DNA of 8,094 nucleotides from Actinomycetes bacterium. Lineage in GTDB: Bacteria; Actinomycetota; Acidimicrobiia; Acidimicrobiales; Palsa-688. Below the pieces are notes generated by a model that did not search any database, was not told the origin of the DNA, and saw only the letters and a list, made by a program, of their open reading frames with translations. Location: positions 1 to 8,094 of the forward strand of contig JAKAXG010000156.1 of NCBI GenBank assembly GCA_021827225.1, written 5' to 3'. Position numbers and translations under genes: made by a program. This document shows, in pieces, positions 1-6,309 of this stretch (the stretch's first letter is position 1; each line of letters starts with the position of its first letter).

Positions 1-1689
1 ATCTCTCCGGGGGTGACCGTGACGGCGCTGAACCCGGGCCCGGAGGGGGGATACAGCACGATGACGATGGCCCTCACCGCCCGGACCGAGCCGAGTTCGG
101 TCGCGTCTCCTTCCTGCCGCCCCCAGGACAGGAATCTGGACTGCTCAGGGTCGCTGGTTCTCGAAATCCCGAACTTCGGCGGACTCAGCATCCAAGAGGA
201 CAACTTCGAGGTCCACCGGGTGGCGGTGGGTGACATCAGCTGCGGCGGAGGCGACGAGGGGGGTTGCGACGACGAGCAAGCGATGGCGCCGGCCGCCGTT
301 GCGGCGACCTCCGTGGAGCCGGCGAACCCGCCCGTCCAGGCCGAGGTCAACGGGGTTGCCTACCTGGACGACCCGGGCTCCAGCGGGCTCCCGACAGGCA
401 CAAAAGTGCAACTCAAGATGACATTTACCGACAACGGTCCCCTCCCCTACCATGACCTGGCCGACGTCCAGATCAACCGGTTCGTCTCCGGGTCGGCAAA
501 GCCTCTCATCTACGACACCGGCGAACAGACCATCGAGCAGGTCACCATCGGACCGGCCACGGCTCCCAGCCCCGTCCCCACGGTGCCTCCCGCCCCGGTC
601 TACGCCGTGACGCTCTCACCGGCCGCGCAGTCGGCAGCGGTGAACGCCAAGGCCAGCGTCACCGCCGTGGTTACCTACGACGGTATCGCCCAAGCCGGCG
701 CCGCCGTCGAGTTCTACATCCCGTCGGGGCCCGACGCCGGCAAGGGCGCCCAGGTGACGACGGGCGGCTCCGGTCAGGCCAGCTTCACCTGGACCGGCGA
801 CGCCCCCGGTACTGACACGATCATCGCCAGGAGCTCGCGGACCGACGCCGCTAACCAGGCCGTCACCGTGGTCGGCAGCGCCGCTGTCACCTGGGTGGGC
901 ACCGCGCCGGCGACCTCCCCCCAGCCACCGGCGGCGCCGGCGACGGCCGGCCCTGCCGGTTACGTGCTGGCCGCCTCTGACGGGGGCGTGTTCGCCTTCG
1001 GGACCGGGTTCCACGGCTCGGCCGCCGGCGTCAAGCTGGCCGCCCCGGTCGTGGGCATCGCCCGCACCCCCAGCGGCAACGGCTACTGGCTGGTCGCCTC
1101 CGACGGCGGCGTGTTCAGCTACGGTGACGCCCGCTTCTACGGATCGACCGGCAACGTCAAGCTGGCCGCCCCCATCGTGGGCATGGCCCGCACCCCCGAC
1201 GGCCACGGCTACTGGCTGGTCGCCTCCGACGGCGGGGTGTTCTCCTTCGGCGACGCCCGCTTCTACGGATCGACCGGCAACCTGAAACTGGCCGCCCCCA
1301 TCGTGGACATCACCGCCACCAGCAACGGCGGCGGCTACTGGCTCATCGCCCGCGACGGTGGGGTGTTCAGCTTCGGCAACGCCGGCTTCCACGGCTCGCT
1401 GGCCGTCGACGGCTCCCAGATCGTCTCCGGTGTGAGCACGCCTGACAACGGTGGTTACTGGATGGTCGGATCCGACGGTCACATCTACGCCTTCGGTGAC
1501 GCCCCCCGCACCACCAGCGCCGGCTACCTGCACGCCCCGATCGTGGCCATGGACGCCACCCCCACCGGCGTCGGCTTCGTCCTGGCCGGCCGGGACGGCG
1601 GCGTGTTCAACTACGGCAACTCGGTGTTCATGGGCAGCGCCGCCAACCTTCCGTTGGCTGCCCCGATCGTCCACATCGCCGACAAGTAG
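1..1689 (+). CDS. Repeat-rich surface/secreted protein with Ig-like domain and six-unit propeller-like C-terminus (5' end missing)
   Basis: The reading frame is open to the first base, and the first available start (GTG at 13) has no signal peptide after it, so the true start probably lies upstream. Residues below count from that GTG. Residues 1-195 match no family I recognise; they hold cysteines 35, 44, 77 and 85, which could form two disulfides. A Pro/Ala/Thr linker (about 180-195) leads to an Ig-like beta-sandwich at about 196-296, resembling the bacterial Big_1/invasin type (alternating V/T strands, a GTDTI motif, terminal AAVTWVG). A second Pro/Ala linker (297-315) precedes six 38-42 residue repeats (316-558) with the core GYWLVASDGGVFSFGDARFYGS. 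This architecture suggests an exported, adhesive or binding protein; export and ligand are inferred. A strong hairpin follows the stop. It shares its repeat family with the gene at 5054. Confidence 0.85.
   Translation: MSPGVTVTALNPGPEGGYSTMTMALTARTEPSSVASPSCRPQDRNLDCSGSLVLEIPNFGGLSIQEDNFEVHRVAVGDISCGGGDEGGCDDEQAMAPAAVAATSVEPANPPVQAEVNGVAYLDDPGSSGLPTGTKVQLKMTFTDNGPLPYHDLADVQINRFVSGSAKPLIYDTGEQTIEQVTIGPATAPSPVPTVPPAPVYAVTLSPAAQSAAVNAKASVTAVVTYDGIAQAGAAVEFYIPSGPDAGKGAQVTTGGSGQASFTWTGDAPGTDTIIARSSRTDAANQAVTVVGSAAVTWVGTAPATSPQPPAAPATAGPAGYVLAASDGGVFAFGTGFHGSAAGVKLAAPVVGIARTPSGNGYWLVASDGGVFSYGDARFYGSTGNVKLAAPIVGMARTPDGHGYWLVASDGGVFSFGDARFYGSTGNLKLAAPIVDITATSNGGGYWLIARDGGVFSFGNAGFHGSLAVDGSQIVSGVSTPDNGGYWMVGSDGHIYAFGDAPRTTSAGYLHAPIVAMDATPTGVGFVLAGRDGGVFNYGNSVFMGSAANLPLAAPIVHIADK
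958..1686 (+). repeat. Six in-frame ~42-aa coding repeats (propeller-like blades)
   Basis: Units begin at 958, 1081, 1207, 1333, 1453 and 1573, giving 41, 42, 42, 40, 40 and 38 residues. The core is G-[YF]-[WV]-[LM]-V-x-S-D-G-G-V-F-x-[FY]-G, then GS, then APIV and a TP-x-G turn. Units 2 and 3 are nearly identical in DNA, while units 5 and 6 have diverged. A 40-42 residue period with alternating hydrophobic strands and conserved Gly/Asp turns is typical of beta-propeller blades. Six blades would make a closed ring, but the fold is inferred from period and pattern only. Confidence 0.9.
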
Positions 1690-1712
1690 CAACTGACACA
1701 TCACGCAGCGAG

Positions 1713-1750
1713 AGGTGGGCCGGTGGTTCCCAGGAGCCACCGGCCCACCT
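1713..1750. terminator. Bidirectional hairpin between convergent genes
   Basis: A perfect 14-bp inverted repeat has arms AGGTGGGCCGGTGG at 1713-1726 and its exact complement at 1737-1750, with a 10-base spacer that can extend the stem by a few more pairs. It lies 23 bases after the stop of the plus-strand repeat gene and 20 bases beyond the stop of the convergent dehydrogenase gene. The plus-strand side ends in TTTGTCC, a weak T-tract; the minus-strand side has none. It is most likely a shared intrinsic-type terminator of the U-poor kind common in GC-rich actinobacteria. Confidence 0.8.
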
Positions 1751-1770
1751 TTGTCCCCCTGCTGCTCCTG

Positions 1771-3171
1771 CTACTCGGAGGTCGCCGGACCCGACGACTC
1801 GCCCACCCAGACGGTCTTGAGGTTGCAGAACTCCCGGATCCCGTGGGCCGACAGCTCCCGCCCGTAGCCCGAGGTCTTGATGCCGCCGAAAGGCAACTGC
1901 GGGTAGCTGGTGGTGTTGCCGTTGACGAACAGCATGCCGGCGGCGATGTCCCGGATGAAGCGCTCCCGCTCCGCCTCGTCCTCGGTCCAGACGTTGGACC
2001 CGAGGCCGAAGTCCGTGCCGTTGGCCACCTCGATGGCCTCGTCGATGCCCGACACCCGGTACACGGTGGCCACCGGCCCGAAGACCTCCTCCTGGTGCAC
2101 CCGCATCTCCGGGGTGATCCCGGCCAGCACGGTCGGCTGGTAGAAGAAACCGGGCCCGGCCACCGCCTTTCCGCCGCAGAGGACCTCCGCCCCCTTGGAG
2201 ACGGCGTCGTCGACCAGCTCGGACACGTCCTTCACCTGCTGCTCCGACGCCAGGGGGCCGATGTCGGTCTTCTCGTCCATCGGGTCGCCCACCACCTTCG
2301 AGGCGGTGATGTCGACGAAGCGGCGGACGAACTCGTCGTAGATGTCGGTGTGGACGATGAAGCGCTTGGCGTTGATGCAGGACTGCCCGTTGTTCAGGAG
2401 CCTGGCCCCGACACCCACGTCCGCCGCCCGGTCGAGATCGGCGGAGGGCATGACGATGAACGGGTCGCTGCCCCCCAGCTCCAGCACGGTCGGCTTGATG
2501 TGGGCGCCGGCCGTCGACGCCACCGAGCTGCCCGCCGGTCCCGAACCGGTGAGGGTGGCGGCCACCACCCGCTTGTCCTTCAGGATGGCCTCCACCTTGG
2601 CCGAGCCGATGAGCAGGGTCTGGAACGCCCCCTCCGGGAACCCGGCCCGCTCGAACAGCTCCTGCATGTAGAGGGCCGTCTGGGGCACGTTCGACGCGTG
2701 CTTGAGCAACCCGACGTTGCCGGCCATCAGCGCCGGGGCGGCGAAGCGCATGGCCTGCCACAGCGGGAAGTTCCACGGCATGATGGCCAGCACCGGGCCG
2801 AGAGGCTGATAGCGGGTGAAGGCGCTGGTGGCCCCCACCGACTCCGGGTCGACCGGCTCGTCGGCGAGGAAGCCCTCGGCGTGCTCGGCGTAGAAACGGC
2901 AGGCGGTGGCGCACTTCTGCACCTCCTGCCTGGCCGACACCAGCGTCTTGCCCATCTCCGTGGTCATGATGGTGGCCACCCGGTCCACGTCCTCGTCGAG
3001 GATGTCGGCGGCCCGGCGCAGCCACCCCGCCCGCTGCCCGTAGCTGGTCAGCCGGTAGGTGGCGAAGGTCTCGCAGGCCCGGGTCAGGTACCGGTCGATC
3101 TCCTCGTCGCTCAGTTCGTCGAAGGTCCGGACCGTTTCCCCGGTGGCCGGGTTGATGGTGGCTATAGCCAT
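1771..3171 (-). CDS. gabD1: NAD(P)-dependent succinate-semialdehyde dehydrogenase (GabD1 type)
   Basis: A 466-residue cytosolic aldehyde dehydrogenase. It should oxidise succinate semialdehyde to succinate with NAD(P)+, feeding a GABA shunt or the 2-oxoglutarate decarboxylase bypass of the TCA cycle. The start MAIATINPATGE is chosen because AAGGAG lies six bases upstream and because mycobacterial GabD1 begins the same way; an in-frame ATG 24 bases further up would overlap this site. Family landmarks are present: PWNFP with Asn134, KHASN with Lys157 (cofactor binding), LTGSGPAG, VLELGGSDPF with general base Glu231, NNGQSC with catalytic Cys265, EEVFGP, and the C-terminal LPFGGIKTSGYGRE. Length and sequence match Mycobacterium tuberculosis GabD1 (Rv0234c) closely from memory. 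The glutamate often found in LTGSEPAG is glycine here. Substrate is assigned by family; other short-chain semialdehydes are possible. It is divergent from the MDR gene at 3285. Confidence 0.92.
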   Translation of the reverse strand: MAIATINPATGETVRTFDELSDEEIDRYLTRACETFATYRLTSYGQRAGWLRRAADILDEDVDRVATIMTTEMGKTLVSARQEVQKCATACRFYAEHAEGFLADEPVDPESVGATSAFTRYQPLGPVLAIMPWNFPLWQAMRFAAPALMAGNVGLLKHASNVPQTALYMQELFERAGFPEGAFQTLLIGSAKVEAILKDKRVVAATLTGSGPAGSSVASTAGAHIKPTVLELGGSDPFIVMPSADLDRAADVGVGARLLNNGQSCINAKRFIVHTDIYDEFVRRFVDITASKVVGDPMDEKTDIGPLASEQQVKDVSELVDDAVSKGAEVLCGGKAVAGPGFFYQPTVLAGITPEMRVHQEEVFGPVATVYRVSGIDEAIEVANGTDFGLGSNVWTEDEAERERFIRDIAAGMLFVNGNTTSYPQLPFGGIKTSGYGRELSAHGIREFCNLKTVWVGESSGPATSE

Positions 3172-3177
3172 GGGGGG

Positions 3178-3183
3178 CTCCTT
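3178..3183 (-). promoter_or_regulatory. Ribosome binding site of the gabD1-type gene
   Basis: On the minus strand AAGGAG is followed by six cytosines and then ATG at 3171. The strong match and 6-base spacing decide the start at MAIATIN over the upstream in-frame ATG at 3195. Confidence 0.8.
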
Positions 3184-3235
3184 CTCGGTGATCAAGTCGC
3201 TGATCCGACGGTACAGCGGGTGCCCAGGCTTTCTT

Positions 3236-3262
3236 CCCCCGAAGGGGCGGGAATACCCGCCC
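3236..3262. repeat. Two overlapping, mutually exclusive short hairpins in the divergent spacer
   Basis: CCCC (3236-3239), loop CGAA, GGGG (3244-3247) forms one small stem. GGGCGGG (3245-3251), loop AATA, CCCGCCC (3256-3262) forms a second, perfect 7-bp stem. They share bases 3245-3247 and so cannot both form. They sit between two divergent start codons, 23 bases upstream of the ATG at 3285. The second palindrome could be an operator; this is inference. Confidence 0.5.
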
Positions 3263-3274
3263 GTCGGTGAAGTT
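3250..3274 (+). promoter_or_regulatory. Possible SigR/SigH-type (thiol-stress ECF) promoter for the MDR oxidoreductase
   Basis: GGAATA at 3250-3255 (preceded by G in GGGAATA) is followed after 16 bases by GTT at 3272-3274. This resembles the actinobacterial SigR/SigH consensus GGAAT, about 16-19 bases, GTT. Transcription would begin close to 3281, just before the ATG at 3285, giving an almost leaderless message, which fits the absence of a clear Shine-Dalgarno site. The GTT half is short, so chance cannot be excluded. Confidence 0.35.
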
Positions 3275-3284
3275 GGGTACCGGT

Positions 3285-4226
3285 ATGAAAGCTGTCGGCG
3301 TAGTCGAGTTCGGAGGTCCGGAGGCCCTGCAGGTGGTTGATCTCCCCGACCCGGTGGCCGGGCCGGGCCGGGTGCGGATCCGGGTCCACGCCGCCGCGGT
3401 GAGCCCCACCGACACCTACGTGCGCAACGGGGCCCGGGCGGAGGCCCAGCGGGCGGCCGGGCCGCCGCCGTACGTGCCGGGGATGGACGCCGCCGGCGTG
3501 CTGGAGGAGATCGGCGAGGGGGTGGACACCGACCTGCAGGTGGGCGAGCACGTGATGGCCGTCGTCGTCCCGAAGGGGTCCCGCGGCGCCTACTCGGAGC
3601 AGATCGTGGTGCCGGCGGAGTCGGTGGCCCGGGTCCCGGCCGGGGCTTCCGACGCCGAAGCGTCCACCCTGCCCATGAACGGCCTCACCGCCCGGCTGGC
3701 CCTGGACGTGCTGGACCTTCATCCGGGACAAAGCGTGGCCGTCACGGGCGCAGCCGGCGCCTTCGGAGGTTACGTCGTGCAGCTGGCCAAGGCCGACGGC
3801 CTCACCGTCGTCGCCGACGCCTCTCAAGCCGACGAGGAGCTGGTGCGCTCCCTCGGGGCGGACATCGTGGTGCGCCGCGGTGACGGCTTCGCCGGCCGGG
3901 TCCGGGAGCACTTCCCCGACGGGGTGGACGCCGCCGCCGACGGGGCGCTCCTACACGCCGATCTGGCTCCGGCCGTCCGCGACAACGGCACCATCGTGAC
4001 CGTGCGCGGCTACAGGGAACCCGGTGAGCGGGGCATCACCTTCCGTCCCATCCTGGTCAGCGAGTACTCCCGGGAGGGGGCCAAGCTGGACCGGCTCCGC
4101 CAGCAGGTGGAGGACGGCCAGGTGACCCTCCGGGTGGCCGGAGTGTTCCCGAAGGAGGACGCGGCCGAGACCCACCGCCGCCTGGAAGCGGGGGGTGTGC
4201 GGGGCCGGCTGATCATCGAGTTCTGA
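3285..4226 (+). CDS. Zinc-independent MDR-superfamily NAD(P)H quinone oxidoreductase-like enzyme
   Basis: A 313-residue soluble enzyme of the medium-chain dehydrogenase/reductase superfamily, quinone oxidoreductase branch. Residues 1-120 form the GroES-like domain (MKAVGVVEFGGPEAL, AVSPTDTYVRNG, PGMDAAGVLEEIGEGV). The Rossmann domain carries the nucleotide motif TGAAGAFG at 154-161, followed by LGADIVV near 190. The protein contains no cysteine at all, so it lacks both catalytic and structural zinc sites; this separates it from alcohol dehydrogenases. Expected activity is NAD(P)H-dependent reduction of quinones or alpha,beta-unsaturated carbonyls. ATG at 3285 is preferred over GTG at 3267 because homologues begin MKAxxxxEFG. 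Spacing of 82 bases to the next gene allows co-transcription. Divergent placement from a semialdehyde dehydrogenase suggests carbonyl or redox detoxification, but the substrate is not readable from sequence. Confidence 0.88.
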   Translation: MKAVGVVEFGGPEALQVVDLPDPVAGPGRVRIRVHAAAVSPTDTYVRNGARAEAQRAAGPPPYVPGMDAAGVLEEIGEGVDTDLQVGEHVMAVVVPKGSRGAYSEQIVVPAESVARVPAGASDAEASTLPMNGLTARLALDVLDLHPGQSVAVTGAAGAFGGYVVQLAKADGLTVVADASQADEELVRSLGADIVVRRGDGFAGRVREHFPDGVDAAADGALLHADLAPAVRDNGTIVTVRGYREPGERGITFRPILVSEYSREGAKLDRLRQQVEDGQVTLRVAGVFPKEDAAETHRRLEAGGVRGRLIIEF

Positions 4227-4308
4227 CCCTCCAGGGACCTACGGCCCTTCTGCGGCGCTCGTGCCGTCGGGGACAATCCCCCGCATGGTGATGGGAGGAA
4301 GAGGAGCC

Positions 4309-4962
4309 ATGGCTGAGCATGCGAACGCGGCGCTGATGCGCCAGGCCTTCGAGGCTTTCGCCTCCGGGGACGTGGGCGCTCTGGAGGACGTGCTGGCCGA
4401 GGACGCCTACGTCCACGAACCGGGGCGGGGCGCCGTTTCGGGCGACTACGTCGGACGGGACCGGGTGCTCGGGTTCTTCGCCAAGCTCTACCAGTTGACC
4501 GGGGGGACCTTCAGGGCGGAGCTGATCGACATCCTCGCCGATGACGAGCGGGCCGTGGTGATCGAGCGGTCCACCGCCAGGAGGAACGGCAGGACCCTCG
4601 ACACCCGGGACGTGCTCGTGTGCGACATCCACGACGGGAAGGTGGTGGCGGTCCACGTCTTCCCCTCCGACGCGGACGTTGAGAACGCCTTCTGGGCCAG
4701 GACCGATGGGGCGCGGGCCGCGTCCGTCCGTCACCGCTCCGAGTTGTCGGACGCCCAGCTGGACCGCCTCGGGGAGGTCCTCCGGGATCTCGGAGCTACG
4801 AGGGCCTTCAGCGGCACCGAGGCTCTGTGCGCCGCCATCGATGCGGGGGTGGTGAGCGGGATCGCCGACATCGGCAGCGCCATCGAGGATCTCGAGCAGG
4901 CCGGCGTGCTGCGGGAGGTGACGAAGAACCCTCCCCGGTGGGCGCCGGTGGAGGCGGACTGA
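4309..4962 (+). CDS. NTF2/SnoaL-like protein with C-terminal helical (winged-helix-like) extension
   Basis: A 217-residue protein. The start at 4309 is chosen for the GGAGGAAGAGGAG stretch immediately upstream; in-frame alternatives at 4261, 4285 and 4291 would place this stretch inside the gene. Residues about 5-131 look like a SnoaL/NTF2-like cone fold: N-terminal helix LMRQAFEAFASGDVGALEDVLAEDA, then strands including YVHEPGRG, GRDRVLGFFAKL, RAVVIERSTARRNGRTLDT and KVVAVHVFPSD. Such domains act as small-molecule isomerases, cyclases or binding modules; the ligand is unknown. Residues about 146-213 are an extension beyond the usual 120-140 residues, with predicted helices ending in AIEDLEQAGVLREVTKNPPRW, which resembles the recognition helix and wing of a winged-helix domain. 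It may be the second gene of a unit with the MDR oxidoreductase. The domain class is fairly secure; the function is not. Confidence 0.82.
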   Translation: MAEHANAALMRQAFEAFASGDVGALEDVLAEDAYVHEPGRGAVSGDYVGRDRVLGFFAKLYQLTGGTFRAELIDILADDERAVVIERSTARRNGRTLDTRDVLVCDIHDGKVVAVHVFPSDADVENAFWARTDGARAASVRHRSELSDAQLDRLGEVLRDLGATRAFSGTEALCAAIDAGVVSGIADIGSAIEDLEQAGVLREVTKNPPRWAPVEAD

Positions 4963-5007
4963 CGCGGTCGGGAACATCCAGCCATTCGGTCAGATACCGA
5001 CCTTCTC

Positions 5008-5017
5008 CTCAGCTGAG
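5008..5017. repeat. Perfect 10-bp palindrome upstream of the secreted repeat protein
   Basis: CTCAGCTGAG reads the same on both strands and lies 36 bases before the ATG at 5054. A weak -10-like TACGCT sits at 5023-5028. It could be an operator half-site pair, but a 10-bp palindrome is short enough to arise by chance. Confidence 0.3.
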
Positions 5018-5041
5018 CGCCCTACGCTCTCGACAGCGAGC

Positions 5042-5048
5042 AGGGAGG
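5042..5048 (+). promoter_or_regulatory. Ribosome binding site of the secreted repeat protein
   Basis: AGGGAGG followed five bases later by ATG at 5054. The strong match, together with the signal peptide that begins at this ATG, fixes the start. Confidence 0.8.
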
Positions 5049-5053
5049 TTCCC

Positions 5054-6301
5054 ATGGGCGGTGGGCGGTTCTCGAGGTTGCTGGCAGTGGGGGGCGTGGC
5101 GGGGCTCGCCGTGGCCGGGTGGGGAGGCGCCCGACCGGCGGTGGCCATGCTGCCGGCCCACCCGACCAGCTGCTCGTTCAGCTTGGGGCCCATCGCCTCC
5201 CAGGGGGCGGCCGGGACGCAGATCTGGGAGGTGCCGCTGGTCCCGTCGAACCCCCGGCAGGGCTGCATCACCACCGTCTCCATGACCGACACGATCACCG
5301 ACGCCGCCGGCGGCGTTCCGGCCGGTATCAGCCGTGACGGGGGGACGGCCAGCGTGGTCCTGCTGTTCTCCTCGGGCAGGTACCAGGCGCCGGTGGTGGA
5401 CGTGGCGTGGTCCGGCTACTGCACCGACGTGCCCCAGCCCGTGTACCTGCACCTGAGCGGGGCGGGGCTGTCAGCCGTCTATGCCCTGGGGACCAGCCGG
5501 GCCTGCGCCTTCGGGCCGGGGCCCACCTCGGCGGTCAACCCCCCGAGAGTGCCGACCCCCAACCCGACCGTCGGCCTGGCCGTCGCCCCGGGCGGCTACC
5601 GGGTGGCGGCGGTCAACGGAGTGGTGCTGCGCCAGCCCGGTCAAGCCCTGGAAGGAGGGACCGGCTCTGTGGCCCCGTCGGTCGGGATCGCCACCGACCC
5701 CTCGACCGGCGGCTTCTGGGTGGTGTCGTCCGACGGTGGGGTGTTCAGCCTCGACGGGGCCCATTTCTACGGGTCCGCCGTCCCCTTCCACCCCGCCGCC
5801 CCGGTGGTCGCCATGGTGGCGACACCGACCGGGCACGGCTACTGGCTGGTCGGTGCCGACGGCGGGGTCTTCAGCTTCGGTGACGCCCGCTTCTACGGTT
5901 CCCTCGCCGGCCATCACCTGGCCGGTCCGGTGGTGGGCATGGCGACCTCCCCCGACGGCCGGGGGTACTGGCTGGCCGCCGCCGACGGCGGGGTGTTCGC
6001 CTTCGGCGACGCCCGGTTCCACGGGTCGGCCGGCGGTCTGGCGTTGCGGGCGCCGGTCGTCGGGATCGCCGCCGATCGGGCCACCGGCGGTTACTGGTTG
6101 GCCGCTGCCGACGGCGGGGTGTTCACCTACCACGCGGTCTTCCACGGCTCGGCCGGGGCGCTGGCCCTCAGCGCCCCGGTGACCGGGGTGGCCTCCACCC
6201 CCGACTCCGGCGGCTACTGGCTGGTCGCCGGCGACGGCGGGGTGTTCACGTTCGGCGACGCTCCCTTCGACGGGAGCGCCTCCTCCATCGTCGTCCCCTG
6301 A
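5054..6301 (+). CDS. Secreted protein with four-cysteine N-terminal domain and propeller-like repeats
   Basis: A 415-residue exported protein. Residues 1-31 are a signal peptide: arginines at 5 and 8, a hydrophobic Leu/Ala/Val/Gly core, and cleavage predicted after ARPAVA before MLP. Residues about 32-155 form a domain I do not recognise, with cysteines 40, 71, 123 and 151 that could make two disulfides outside the cell. A Pro-rich linker (about 155-170) leads to a repeat region at 170-415 with the core GYWLVxADGGVFSFGDARFYGS. The repeat region opens with a half-unit (PTVGLAVAPGG) and closes with a half-unit (GYWLVAGDGGVFTFGDAPFDGS); together these would complete one blade. No catalytic motif, sortase signal or membrane anchor is visible, so it is probably released or wall-associated. 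A strong Shine-Dalgarno site fixes the start. It shares its repeat family with the gene at 1-1689. Confidence 0.88.
   Translation: MGGGRFSRLLAVGGVAGLAVAGWGGARPAVAMLPAHPTSCSFSLGPIASQGAAGTQIWEVPLVPSNPRQGCITTVSMTDTITDAAGGVPAGISRDGGTASVVLLFSSGRYQAPVVDVAWSGYCTDVPQPVYLHLSGAGLSAVYALGTSRACAFGPGPTSAVNPPRVPTPNPTVGLAVAPGGYRVAAVNGVVLRQPGQALEGGTGSVAPSVGIATDPSTGGFWVVSSDGGVFSLDGAHFYGSAVPFHPAAPVVAMVATPTGHGYWLVGADGGVFSFGDARFYGSLAGHHLAGPVVGMATSPDGRGYWLAAADGGVFAFGDARFHGSAGGLALRAPVVGIAADRATGGYWLAAADGGVFTYHAVFHGSAGALALSAPVTGVASTPDSGGYWLVAGDGGVFTFGDAPFDGSASSIVVP
5561..6298 (+). repeat. Propeller-like coding repeats with split first/last unit
   Basis: A half-unit begins at 5561, followed by units starting at 5594 (39 residues, degenerate), 5711 (42), 5837 (42), 5963 (42) and 6089 (41), and a final 29-residue half-unit at 6212. 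Five full units plus two complementary halves add up to six blades. The unit at 6089 lacks one codon in the FGDARF segment (TYHAVF). The 5594 unit has lost most core residues and is recognised by position, its GY start and the V-G-I-A turn. Confidence 0.85.
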
Positions 6302-6309
6302 CGGCTCAG

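Noticed and set aside
958..1686. CRISPR-like or non-coding tandem repeat array
   Set aside because: The repeats have a period of 120-126 bases, stay in frame and encode a conserved protein motif; there are no spacers.
616..1740. 374-codon minus-strand frame antisense to the first repeat gene, itself repetitive
   Set aside because: Its repeats (AGVAEGEHPAV-like) are the antisense reading of the coding repeats; the plus frame has the recognisable repeat family and the Ig-like domain.
1723..3270. 515-codon open frame on the plus strand antisense to the dehydrogenase
   Set aside because: Its His/Val/Gly/Leu-rich translation shows no motifs, and it is explained by high GC at third codon positions of the real gene.
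1628..3415. 595-codon open frame on the minus strand overlapping the gabD1-type gene and parts of both neighbours
   Set aside because: It is an out-of-frame shadow of the dehydrogenase: Arg/Gly/Pro-rich low-complexity translation without family motifs, while the other frame has complete ALDH motifs and a good ribosome binding site.
4227..4308. Terminator between the MDR gene and the NTF2-like gene
   Set aside because: Only very short complementary runs such as GGGG-ACAAT-CCCC are present with no T-tract, so co-transcription remains possible.
4971..4975. GGAAC as an ECF sigma factor -35 element upstream of the secreted protein gene
   Set aside because: No CGTC/CGTT-like -10 element lies at a 16-17 base distance.
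5023..5028. TACGCT as a -10 element for the secreted protein gene
   Set aside because: It fits the loose TAnnnT pattern, but the expected -35 position shows nothing recognisable; too weak for a separate feature.
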